Below, piece by piece: positions 27,198-35,318 of a DNA stretch of 64,000 bases. The notes under the pieces are model-generated. The model was not told the DNA's origin, made no database searches, and was given only the letters and a program-made list of their open reading frames with translations. The stretch lies in IMG/VR virus record IMGVR_UViG_3300030114_000007, positions 1 to 64,000 of that record. One strand, 5' to 3'. Made by a program: the position numbers and the translations under genes. This stretch comes from a virus. Numbering within the stretch: the stretch's first letter is position 1; every line of letters starts with the position of its first letter.

Positions 27198-27932
27198 TTA
27201 TTTAACTAATTTCCCATAATAATCAACTAAATCTTGATAAGTTTTCACTTTCTTTTCATATTGAGCAACTTTTGAAGTATCGACAGAAGGTACATATTGC
27301 CAAGTTCCATCCGATTGTTTTGCTAATGTCTTAATAGTTAATTGACTTTTAACATTATCTAATCCTTTTTTCGCTTCTGCTAAATCATCTTTAGCTTGAT
27401 TTAATTGTTTTTGATAATATGCTTTTAAATCATCTTGTGCATTTTGTTGACTTTTCTTCAATTCTTTATAATAATCTTTTTCTTCTTTACTAGTGTTATC
27501 AACAGCAACATTATTAGTTGTATTAGCATTAATCACACCAGTATTATTTAATGTAACGCTTGAATTACTACTTGTACTATTATCTATGTTATTAGTTAAA
27601 TTAGTATTAGAACTATTATTACTGTTAGCCGTATTCGAAACATTTGTACTTGTTTCTGTTGTATTGTTTACAGTGTTATTTTGAATCCATACTCCATTAT
27701 TATCAATTTTATATCCATCAACAATAGTATCATGTGCCATATAACCGTCTTGTCCAAAATAGTACCATTTAGAATCGATTTGCTTCCAACCTACTGACCA
27801 TGAACTTCCTTCAGTATTCCACCAACCTTTAGAGTCTTGTTTCCACTCTGCACTTGCTCCTGTCAAAGGCAATATACTTATCGAACTAGCTATTATTCCC
27901 ATTACAATAAACTTTTTAAAGATTTTATTCAT
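27198..27932 (-). CDS. Secreted wall-binding protein with a tape-measure-like segment
   Basis: A 244-residue protein with a signal peptide (MNKIFKKFIVMGIIASSISI, cleavage near GASA, residue 28). Two choline-binding-type repeats follow (WKQDSKGWWNTE, WSVGWKQIDSKWYYFGQDGY). Then comes a Ser/Asn/Thr linker and a charged coiled coil. The coil ends in LDNVKSQLTIK and QSDGTWQYVPSVDTSKVAQ, closely matching the tape measure segment LNNVKSQLTNQ..QADGTWQFEYVADTQKIAE. It has its own strong promoter and terminator. It probably sits on the outside of the host wall; blocking of related phages is an attractive but untested role. Confidence 0.8.
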   Translation of the reverse strand: MNKIFKKFIVMGIIASSISILPLTGASAEWKQDSKGWWNTEGSSWSVGWKQIDSKWYYFGQDGYMAHDTIVDGYKIDNNGVWIQNNTVNNTTETSTNVSNTANSNNSSNTNLTNNIDNSTSSNSSVTLNNTGVINANTTNNVAVDNTSKEEKDYYKELKKSQQNAQDDLKAYYQKQLNQAKDDLAEAKKGLDNVKSQLTIKTLAKQSDGTWQYVPSVDTSKVAQYEKKVKTYQDLVDYYGKLVK

Positions 27933-27995
27933 AATTATTCATCCCCTTAGTATTATTATTCCATACCATTATTTTCATGTATTGGTTATAGATAT

Positions 27996-28024
27996 ATAAT
28001 AATACTATTTTCGGATAGAGTCAA
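27996..28024 (-). promoter_or_regulatory. Host-type promoter for the wall-binding protein
   Basis: TTGACT, 17 nt, TATTAT on the minus strand, about 64 nt upstream of the start codon. Confidence 0.75.
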
Positions 28025-28047
28025 TAATTCCTTTGTAATTTCTACAT

Positions 28048-28086
28048 AAAAAGACTAGAATACCTTTTTAGTATCTAGTCTAATAA
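28048..28086 (-). terminator. Terminator after the antirepressor gene
   Basis: AGACTAGATAC pairs with GTATTCTAGTCT, followed by TTTTATG on the minus strand. Confidence 0.75.
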
Positions 28087-28152
28087 TTTTATTCATATTT
28101 AATTTAGTCCATTTCTATGTAGTCATTTATTTTTATTTATATTAATTTATTT

Positions 28153-29115
28153 CTAACTAGCTTCTGATTGTAAATTTTCATTGATATCATTTATAATTTC
28201 CTCGTAAGTTTTAGATTGAATTTTACCATCTTTTATTAATCTCTTTACTATGTATGATACTCCATTTGCTTTAATCAAAGTTTTACTACCAGTAAATTTA
28301 TTTTTCTTAACTGGTATAACATGAAAATTATTCATAAATCTTTGATATGGCTCATTGTTTTTCATTAATATTTCGCTATCTCTCATCCATTCAAATAATT
28401 TATTTTGTCCGAAATTCTTAATATTTAAGAATCTAGCAAATGTACCAATACTATATTCTTTATTAGATTGTTCAAATGCATATGCAATAGCTAATTTATC
28501 TTTTAATTGTTCCATTAATTCTTCCTTAGCTAAAGTCTTTTCTATTTCATTTATTTGTTCTTCTAATTTTTTATCTCTTTGTAACAGTTGCATTTTCTTA
28601 GTTGTATCAGTTTCAAAAATAACACTACCTAATATGTATTTTCTTTCATCAATTAGTGCTTGCTTAGTTTCTTCTAATGTCTTTTCCATTACTATATTCT
28701 CAGCTTTTGTTTTAAAGTAGTCTTCAATAAAATCTTTGTATAATTCTACTGATTTATCACCTTCGGCAAACTTTAAATATAATAGAAAACCTGCTTCAGA
28801 AAACACATAAATATTTTTAGCTTGTGTTATAGATTGTTTTGCGTAGCCTAGTGTTTTCAATACTTCAGCAAACGTGTCGCTCCCATCTCCACGTTGTAAA
28901 TCAATAATATCATCTCTCGTAAAATGTTGTAAATTACTATTAACTTGATCTCTAACCTGCCTAGCACCTTTTGCATATCCAAGTAAATCTCCGATTTGTT
29001 TATCAGTAATTACGGGACTTGTTTCTGAAAAACCACCTAAAATTTTTGTGAATTCTCGTTCCTTTACTTCTACTTTTTCATCTGTAAATAGTTTAATAAT
29101 TTTATTTTGTTCCAT
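28153..29115 (-). CDS. Phage antirepressor with C-terminal KilAC domain
   Basis: A 320-residue protein. The N-terminus (TDKQIGDLLGYAKGARQVRD and FSEAGFLLYLKFAE) is a BRO/ORF6N-like DNA-binding region. The C-terminus (YSIGTFARFLNIKNFGQNKL, FEWMRDSEILMKNNEPYQRF) is a clear phage KilAC domain. Such proteins switch temperate phages to lytic growth by countering a repressor. It has a dedicated upstream region rich in inverted repeats and a promoter (29139-29405). Finding it within the tail operon, not beside a repressor, is unusual. Confidence 0.88.
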   Translation of the reverse strand: MEQNKIIKLFTDEKVEVKEREFTKILGGFSETSPVITDKQIGDLLGYAKGARQVRDQVNSNLQHFTRDDIIDLQRGDGSDTFAEVLKTLGYAKQSITQAKNIYVFSEAGFLLYLKFAEGDKSVELYKDFIEDYFKTKAENIVMEKTLEETKQALIDERKYILGSVIFETDTTKKMQLLQRDKKLEEQINEIEKTLAKEELMEQLKDKLAIAYAFEQSNKEYSIGTFARFLNIKNFGQNKLFEWMRDSEILMKNNEPYQRFMNNFHVIPVKKNKFTGSKTLIKANGVSYIVKRLIKDGKIQSKTYEEIINDINENLQSEAS

Positions 29116-29138
29116 AATGAAACATCTCCTTTTTATTT

Positions 29139-29405
29139 TAATTTATTTAATGTATGTATTAATTTCACATACATTTTAATCATATTCCCCATTATTTATT
29201 TAATTAGAATAATCTGACTAAGGGAGCTACCCCTAGTCATAACTACTCATACATACATTAAATAAATTTTGATGTCGGAGAACATCATTAAAATATACGT
29301 TTTTCAAATTATGTATTGACTTTATTTATTTATACATTAAATTATCTTTAATGTAATATTACTCCATTTTAAAAATAAAGTCAATACTATTTCTTTTAAT
29401 TTGTT
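29139..29405 (-). promoter_or_regulatory. Inverted-repeat-rich control region of the antirepressor gene
   Basis: Three nested features. A perfect 20-bp inverted repeat (29140-29159 with 29249-29268). A perfect 14-bp repeat TATTGACTTTATTT (29314-29327 with 29373-29386) whose arms both hold a TTGACT -35. A central TACATTAAA ttatc TTTAATGTA (29333-29355). The minus promoter is TTGACT, 17 nt, TAATAT (29356-29384); an AAYAAATTAA element (29396-29405) lies 11 nt upstream of its -35. Confidence 0.65.
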
Positions 29406-29448
29406 TAAATAATTTATATTGCAATAAAATGAACAATTTATTTTCTTA

Positions 29449-29886
29449 TTATGTAAAATCAAAACCACGCCTTTTAAGATAGTCTAAAAGATTATTAATT
29501 ACATCTTTACACTCATTTTCCCATACTGATTGCATTGGATTTAATTTAATTCCACCTCGACCATATCCATGCCCTTCAGCAAAATATTCTAGTATTTCGG
29601 TCAATGTTCTTTGTTCACCTGTTTCCCAAAAAGCTATATCATGTAATTCATCTTTTACATATATCTCAATAGTATATTCATCTCCATTTTTCTTAACAGG
29701 AGATACTTCAATACTATTTAAAAGAGTTCCTGTTCTGTCATAGAATTTTGGACTATACGTTTGGTATATATCTGATATAATATAATCTTGAATTGCCAAA
29801 TGTATTTTTTGTGCTTCTATCATCAAATCCGTTTTAATTTGTTTTTCTAATTCAGCATACATTTCTCCTATTGAATTAAAGTCCAT
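29449..29886 (-). CDS. HK97 gp10-like tail completion protein (candidate)
   Basis: A 145-residue protein with helical ends and a central beta part (FYDRTGTLLNSIEVSPVKKN, IEIYVKDELHDIAFWETGEQR). The RTGxLxxSI motif and the length match HK97 gp10-type proteins, which complete the tail or neck. Here it comes after the tail tube gene, not before it, so order is slightly unusual. A terminator-like inverted repeat (TTGGAT/ATCCAA nested in GTCAATCA/TGATTGAC, about 29992-30050) separates it from the tail tube gene. Confidence 0.55.
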   Translation of the reverse strand: MDFNSIGEMYAELEKQIKTDLMIEAQKIHLAIQDYIISDIYQTYSPKFYDRTGTLLNSIEVSPVKKNGDEYTIEIYVKDELHDIAFWETGEQRTLTEILEYFAEGHGYGRGGIKLNPMQSVWENECKDVINNLLDYLKRRGFDFT

Positions 29887-30077
29887 TTATATATTCACTT
29901 CCCTTATATATTGTTTTAATTTATTTGTTATAATACTAATAGATGAGTACCATATAGATACTCATTCTTAATATTCATTTAATTTATTCTTTTGTCAATC
30001 AACAATATATTGGATTATATTTTTATCCAACAATCATTTCTCCTAGTATTGATTGACCTACTATATTAGTAGGATTA

Positions 30078-31181
30078 CTAGGGTATAGTTACAATTGTTA
30101 CAAGATTAGATTCACCTTCATGAATACCACCTGTTACTACAATTTTTAAATTGTAAGATGTTGAAGCCGTTAGCCCTAATACTTGAGTTGAAGTACTTGT
30201 ATCAGTTAATGGAGAAGCTATTCTTACCCCAGTTGTTCCACTAGTAGCCACTGCACTATAAGTACTATCTGTACTTAATTTATACATTAATACTACTGAT
30301 GTTGAAGAAGTTGGTGCTGTAAATGTTAAATCAATTTTTGTTGATACATTTGATACTCCTGCTAAATCAGCAATTGGAGTTACAGGAATTTTTGGTGCTT
30401 TTGCTTTAAATTCACAGAATAATGGATTACCTTCATCATCAGTATTAAACGGATCTCCAAGTACTTTGAAATTCAGTTCAAATTTTGATGGGTTTTCAGC
30501 GTCAAATGATAATGTTACACCAGATTGAATAACTACATTTGGAATAATCATATCCATTAATTCTATTTTATTTGTAGCAACATTTTTTCTTAATACGGTT
30601 GCTTGTAGTTCTTTAGCATCTACTTGTTTATTACCATATACTTTAAATGTATAAACTTGTCCTGCTGATAAAACTTCTGTATAATTTACTTCAACTTTAT
30701 CCCCAATTCTTAACTCTGAATTAGTAATAGTAAATTTCTTTTTATCAGTAGCATCTACTACACCAACTAGTGATATGTCTAATTCTCCACCAAGTGATAA
30801 TTTATTAAAATTAATCACTGTTCCATTCATAGGTTCAGATTTTAAATTAAGAACTAAAGTTCCATCTGTTGTTACTACAAATACTTCTTCCTTATAGTAA
30901 GATTCATTTTCAGTATTTAATACTAATCCATCACTACCTAATGCTTCTGCAAGTTGAGCAAAAGATATAGTTTCAGTTTCCATTTTGTAGGTTGCTACTG
31001 GTGTTGTTGACCAAAATAGTTTTTCTATACCTTGTTCCTTTGCTGATTTATCCGTAGTTTTGTATTCAAATGTACATTTGTTTGCTTGTGGTATCTTAAG
31101 TAATAATTTATTTGTTGTTCTATTTCTCAATTTTACTTGACTCGCATTTAAAATACCAAATCTTTCATTAATAGTTGCCAT
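30078..31181 (-). CDS. Major tail (tube) protein with C-terminal FnIII/Ig-like domain
   Basis: A 367-residue protein beginning MATINERFGILNASQVKLRN. The N-terminal 270 residues are beta-rich with repeated Ser/Thr strands as in tube subunits. The last 95 residues (AGVSNVSTKIDLTFTAPTSS, then LGLTASTSYNLKIVV) form a fibronectin-III-like decoration. Its place between connector genes and the tape measure supports a tail tube. The Ig-like domain would project from the tail surface. Confidence 0.75.
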   Translation of the reverse strand: MATINERFGILNASQVKLRNRTTNKLLLKIPQANKCTFEYKTTDKSAKEQGIEKLFWSTTPVATYKMETETISFAQLAEALGSDGLVLNTENESYYKEEVFVVTTDGTLVLNLKSEPMNGTVINFNKLSLGGELDISLVGVVDATDKKKFTITNSELRIGDKVEVNYTEVLSAGQVYTFKVYGNKQVDAKELQATVLRKNVATNKIELMDMIIPNVVIQSGVTLSFDAENPSKFELNFKVLGDPFNTDDEGNPLFCEFKAKAPKIPVTPIADLAGVSNVSTKIDLTFTAPTSSTSVVLMYKLSTDSTYSAVATSGTTGVRIASPLTDTSTSTQVLGLTASTSYNLKIVVTGGIHEGESNLVTIVTIP

Positions 31182-31216
31182 TAATATTCCTCCTTAAATT
31201 TTACATTTTTATATAA

Positions 31217-31250
31217 TAAAAAAGTTCCTATGGAAATTATAGGAACTTAA
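31217..31250 (-). terminator. Intrinsic terminator
   Basis: AAGTTCCTAT aatttcc ATAGGAACTTTTTT on the minus strand: a 10-bp stem plus T6, placed between the 31252 gene and the tail tube gene. Confidence 0.85.
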
Positions 31251-31251
31251 T

Positions 31252-32124
31252 TTATTCATTTAATAATTTTTTACATTTTGTTAATTTAATTTTAGTTTTC
31301 TTAATCCAATTTAAGTCTGGAGCTTTTTCAAAGTTATAATTTCCAGAAGTAAATTGAGATTTAACTATCTCAATATTTTCTTTTTCTAACAAGAAATTAA
31401 AATAGAAGTTAAGTTGCCAAATTGTTAAATCTGAAATATTAGTAAAATTATATTTACTATTCTCACTCATACAAACTGAAGCTATAACTTCATCAATAGT
31501 TATTTTATTTTCATTTTCTTCCTTTTTCTTATCTTCTTTGTATATTCTATATTGTTCTTCTAGAAGTCTCTGTAGTTCTTCATCGTCATAATGTTCTAAC
31601 ATATCCATTTCTTCTTTTTCTTCTTGAATTACATCTGTACAAGTTATCGTTCTTATTAATTCACTAAATTCTTCAAAGTTATCATTATTTAATTCAAATA
31701 TAGGAACTTTATATACTTGTCCTTCAAGTTCTTTAAAATCATAAACAATTATAGCGTCTACATTATTAGAAACTCCAATCCTATTAAAATCTTTAATATC
31801 TAAAAAGAAAGCCAATGATTGTATTAGTAACATAACCATTGATTCCGAAATGTTAAAATCTTTTTTGCTATTTAATATATTTTCATGTATTACAATAGAT
31901 TCAAATAGTGATTTGCTTTTCAATTGATCTTGAATATCTTCATATAATTTCAACTGTTCTTTTTGAATTCTAAAGATATAAGTTAAAGTTAAATAAGTTA
32001 GCAATCCTATTTCATCAATATCAGAAATTCTAGATTGTTTAACTTTAATTTGTTGATGGTTCTTATCTTTAAATATAATATCCAGTCCCCTATTCAACTG
32101 AAATTTTAAGTAATCGCTATTCAT
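31252..32124 (-). CDS. Structural-region protein, unknown
   Basis: A 290-residue acidic protein (MNSDYLKFQL), mostly helical, with an EEKEEMDMLEHYDDEELQRL coil in the middle. It lies between connector and tail tube genes, so a head-tail joining or assembly role is likely. I use ATG 32124, which overlaps the previous stop by 8 nt (translational coupling); GTG 32139 is also in frame. I recognise no family. Confidence 0.55.
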   Translation of the reverse strand: MNSDYLKFQLNRGLDIIFKDKNHQQIKVKQSRISDIDEIGLLTYLTLTYIFRIQKEQLKLYEDIQDQLKSKSLFESIVIHENILNSKKDFNISESMVMLLIQSLAFFLDIKDFNRIGVSNNVDAIIVYDFKELEGQVYKVPIFELNNDNFEEFSELIRTITCTDVIQEEKEEMDMLEHYDDEELQRLLEEQYRIYKEDKKKEENENKITIDEVIASVCMSENSKYNFTNISDLTIWQLNFYFNFLLEKENIEIVKSQFTSGNYNFEKAPDLNWIKKTKIKLTKCKKLLNE

Positions 32125-32689
32125 TATATTCACCACCAAAATATTTCTTTTGTATATTCTTATTGTTCAAAAAATCATAAGCAAATGATGTTGCCTTATA
32201 CATAGCTATATAACCTTGATTCTGCTCATTCAATGGAAGTGGTTTAAAACTTGTCTTTTTTATTTCACCCAATCCTGTCAAAGTAGACCTATCTAATTGA
32301 TTTTCGATAAGTTTATCAATTATAAATGCTCTATCTAATCCATTACCTAATTTTTGCACATCTCCTTTTAGAATTGTACGAATTATAATATATACTGTAT
32401 TATATTCTTGTAAATTTCCTTTAGGAGTTTGTTCAAAATCTATCAAAATAACAATATTAGAAGTATTCAAAATTTCATTATTTTTCGCACCAAATAAGAC
32501 TACCCCATGCTCATTACTTTCACTTTCTTCAAATATTTTATAAGGATTTTCCTCATCTGCTTGAATTAACGGATTTTTTTGAGGATAATAAATCATTTTA
32601 AATAAGTCAGTATCTAAAATTATAAATTCACGAATGAAATCTTCAAATACTTGAAAATTGTTAATTGTTTCTAAATCATCTAATGTCAT
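32117..32689 (-). CDS. Head-tail connector / tail terminator candidate
   Basis: A 190-residue protein starting MTLDDLETINNFQVFEDFIR. It has mixed alpha/beta pattern with IVILIDFEQTPKGNLQEYNT and VYIIIRTILKGDVQKLGNGL. The latter resembles tail terminator-type proteins that describe a small alpha/beta fold. Position and size support this; sequence motifs alone do not. Confidence 0.45.
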   Translation of the reverse strand: MTLDDLETINNFQVFEDFIREFIILDTDLFKMIYYPQKNPLIQADEENPYKIFEESESNEHGVVLFGAKNNEILNTSNIVILIDFEQTPKGNLQEYNTVYIIIRTILKGDVQKLGNGLDRAFIIDKLIENQLDRSTLTGLGEIKKTSFKPLPLNEQNQGYIAMYKATSFAYDFLNNKNIQKKYFGGEYNE

Positions 32690-32704
32690 ACTTATTACCC
32701 TCCT

Positions 32705-32794
32705 TTACTTAATTAAATTAATTACTTGTCCATTTAAAATTACGTTTTTATTGGCTTTTAATTTATTAGGAGTTATTAAAATATTTATTTTCAT
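32705..32794 (-). CDS. 29-residue small protein in the connector region
   Basis: ATG 32794, after AAAGGAGTGAG, reads MKINILITPNKLKANKNVIL and ends INLIK. It lies 3 nt past the stop of the 32798 gene and fits snugly before the next ribosome site. An AAYAAATTAA copy (32758-32767) lies inside. It may be a real small virion or assembly protein; no family known. Confidence 0.45.
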   Translation of the reverse strand: MKINILITPNKLKANKNVILNGQVINLIK

Positions 32795-32797
32795 ACT

Positions 32798-34093
32798 TTA
32801 ACTCACTCCTTTTAATTGAATATTTTTAGTCTCAATGATAGTTCCATTACTAGAATCAATTAAATCTATACTAATATTTGTAACAACACTGGTATTAGTA
32901 TTCTTAATTGTAAAACTTGTATCTGAAACTTTTGTTATAGTTAATTTCTTTTGTGATATTAAACTTTGCCCTATTGAATCAAAATTGTAATTAACAACTA
33001 AAGAATTATCAGCTATACCATCAACTGTCTTAACTATTGAGGTAGTTGTAGAACTCATTAACTTTAATAAACTTCCATTATTATTTGTCCAACTTGTTGT
33101 ATAATTTATTACAGGTATTGTTGTCTTAGCAATTACACTTAACGATAAATCAATTTTTTCAGTTCCAATACTACAAGTTATAATACAAGTTCCTGTTTTT
33201 AAAGCAGTAACTAAACCTTTTGAGTCAATTGTAGCTATTTCAGGATTACTTGATAAATATGTAACATTAGAATTATCTACTTCTTTTCCATTATCTTTAA
33301 CTATTGGATTGATTTCATATGTGCCGTTTTCAACTATTGATTGTGATGTTGAATTTAATGCAATTGTATAATTATGCGTAAGAGCATCTGCTATTTCATT
33401 TACTACATCATCTGTCTCTACATTAATATTAGACTCACCTAATAAAACTATTAATATTCCCGGTACCGTCACTCTGTCCGTTTGAGTCGCCTTCCAAGCC
33501 TGTTTGTTAATTATAAATCTTTGTCCTAAACTTATTTTTTGTGATATTGAATTATCTGACATTATTAATCCAAACATTCCATTTGCTTCAATAATACCTG
33601 AAACTAAAGATTTAATCCCTAATGTATATTTTGTATTATTAGATACAATTGCCATAATTTTATTTAATTCATTACTTGAAATAAACTTCACATTATAATT
33701 ACATTCCTCAAATATTCCTTCATCATATCCATTTTTCTTATCTATTTTAGATTTAATAAGATATGTTCTAAGAGTATCAGTATCATTGACTTTGAACTTA
33801 ACATAATCGCCTCGCTTAATTAGATTAGGATATACTTGCAATCTTTCTTCCATTTCAGTATCAGCAGTTTGTTTCCTTGAGATGTCGATAACTCCTTTGA
33901 TTGAAGTTTCTAATTCATTTATAAATACATCTTTTGCATCAATTGAATTTATTAATACATCAAATCTATATATAGCATTTTCTCTTGCCTTGTTGTAGTC
34001 TTGAGACATTTCAGAAATATATGATTCTTTACAAGATTGATTTTCAGAAATTTTATTTATTATTCTATAATATTGTAAATCTTCTTTCTTCAT
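32798..34093 (-). CDS. Structural protein with bacterial Ig-like (Big_2) domain
   Basis: A 431-residue protein. The N-terminal half (to about 215) includes a PNLIKRGDYVKFKVNDTDTLR segment and a middle part on adaptor-like pattern. A Big_2 domain follows: VTYLSSNPEIATIDSKGLVT, then ALKTGTCIITCSIG (about 280-315). The last 90 residues look like a second Ig-like fold. It sits among connectors; it may be a neck or capsid-associated protein with surface Ig domains that contact host glycans. The exact role is unknown. Confidence 0.6.
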   Translation of the reverse strand: MKKEDLQYYRIINKISENQSCKESYISEMSQDYNKARENAIYRFDVLINSIDAKDVFINELETSIKGVIDISRKQTADTEMEERLQVYPNLIKRGDYVKFKVNDTDTLRTYLIKSKIDKKNGYDEGIFEECNYNVKFISSNELNKIMAIVSNNTKYTLGIKSLVSGIIEANGMFGLIMSDNSISQKISLGQRFIINKQAWKATQTDRVTVPGILIVLLGESNINVETDDVVNEIADALTHNYTIALNSTSQSIVENGTYEINPIVKDNGKEVDNSNVTYLSSNPEIATIDSKGLVTALKTGTCIITCSIGTEKIDLSLSVIAKTTIPVINYTTSWTNNNGSLLKLMSSTTTSIVKTVDGIADNSLVVNYNFDSIGQSLISQKKLTITKVSDTSFTIKNTNTSVVTNISIDLIDSSNGTIIETKNIQLKGVS

Positions 34094-34094
34094 A

Positions 34095-34574
34095 TCAATA
34101 TGCCATTAAATGACTACCAGTTTTTCTGTCCTTACTGTTATAACTAGCAACTTTTTTATCAATTTGTGCTTGTCTATATTCAGCAACTTTTAAATAAGTA
34201 GTCCTTTCTGTATTAGAATTGGGCATTTTTATATCATCACCAAAATATTTCTGATATTGTTTTAGTCTTACTATTCCTTCATCGAACATCTTTACAACCA
34301 TATAATCACTAATTAAATCTTCTTCGATTGGTACTAAATCAAAATTAAATGCTTCTAAATTATCATCTTTGTCTAAAAAATTTACATTCTGAGAAATAGA
34401 TACAACCAACTGTAATTCACTTATTGCATCTTCTAATAATCCCATTTCTCTTCTATTTGTAATCTCTATAAATTGTTCGTCAGTAACATTTTCATAACAA
34501 AAAAATTCTTTATATTCTTTTATTTTACGTTCAAATCTATCTATTACTTTTGAATAAGGGGTCAAGATAATCAT
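34095..34574 (-). CDS. Head-tail connector-like protein
   Basis: A 159-residue helical protein in the position of the first connector after the capsid genes. It starts at ATG 34574 directly after AAAGGA, or at TTG 34565 with better spacing. It contains a FEFKIKEYKEFF-type start, LVPIEEDLISDYMVVKMFDE and a conserved-looking DRKTGSHLMAY end. No family signature seen. Confidence 0.45.
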   Translation of the reverse strand: MIILTPYSKVIDRFERKIKEYKEFFCYENVTDEQFIEITNRREMGLLEDAISELQLVVSISQNVNFLDKDDNLEAFNFDLVPIEEDLISDYMVVKMFDEGIVRLKQYQKYFGDDIKMPNSNTERTTYLKVAEYRQAQIDKKVASYNSKDRKTGSHLMAY

Positions 34575-34618
34575 TCCTTTCTATAATTTATTAAAGGAAG
34601 ATTTATATATCTCCCTTA

Positions 34619-35239
34619 TTATTTTTTAGGTGTAGTAGTCTTTTTAGCTATTTTAGCTTCCTTTACTTCTTCATTAGACGCTTCTACTAATTCAACATTT
34701 TCGCTTTCTGGAACTACTGCTAATTCAATATTTTCAGTTTCGTCAACTTCTAATTCTGACTTTCTTATACCTTCTTCTATTTCTTCTTTTCTTGCTCTTA
34801 TATATAGTTCTACTTTTTCAGCAATAAGATATTTATTAGTATTTTTCAAATATACTAATAGAGATAAGAAAGCATCAATTGTTGCTAATTTATCTATTTG
34901 TGTTATTTTCTTTAAAATTGTATCGTTTGGTTGTAATATCATTCTTTCTATTTCATCTCTTGAATAAGAGTTCTTGTCTTTATTAACGTCTATTCTTAAT
35001 TGTTTATAGACTTGTTCTTCAATACTTGGTGAAAATCTAATAGCTTGATTTTTAAAATTGTCTGATTTCATATTAGCTTTCATAATATCTTTCCATAATA
35101 CAGATACATAATAAGGTTCACCATCAATCTTAGGTGGCAATTCATATCCTGCATCTAATGGGTTTTCACTTGCTATGTATGTTTTATAATCATAATCGTG
35201 GTATACTTCAACATAATCAGTATCTTTTATCATTTCCAT
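34619..35239 (-). CDS. Capsid-region protein, unknown
   Basis: A 206-residue protein (MEMIKDTDYVEVYHDYDYKT) between the capsid gene and connectors. The N-terminal half is mixed; the last 60 residues are very acidic (ELEVDETENIELAVVPESEN) and end in KKTTTPKK. Such tails occur in capsid-associated assembly proteins. An AAYAAATTAA element (35260-35269) precedes its ribosome site. Function not recognised. Confidence 0.5.
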   Translation of the reverse strand: MEMIKDTDYVEVYHDYDYKTYIASENPLDAGYELPPKIDGEPYYVSVLWKDIMKANMKSDNFKNQAIRFSPSIEEQVYKQLRIDVNKDKNSYSRDEIERMILQPNDTILKKITQIDKLATIDAFLSLLVYLKNTNKYLIAEKVELYIRARKEEIEEGIRKSELEVDETENIELAVVPESENVELVEASNEEVKEAKIAKKTTTPKK

Positions 35240-35282
35240 ATTTTATCTCTCCTTGAATTTTAATTTATTTATTTTATTTAGA

Positions 35283-35310
35283 AGGGCATGTAAATTAATA
35301 CATGCCCTAA
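35283..35310 (-). terminator. Hairpin terminator after the capsid gene
   Basis: GGGCATGTA ttaattTACATGCCC followed by TTCT on the minus strand. The T run is short, so partial read-through is likely, as expected between capsid and connector genes. Confidence 0.6.
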
Positions 35311-35318
35311 TGTTATAA

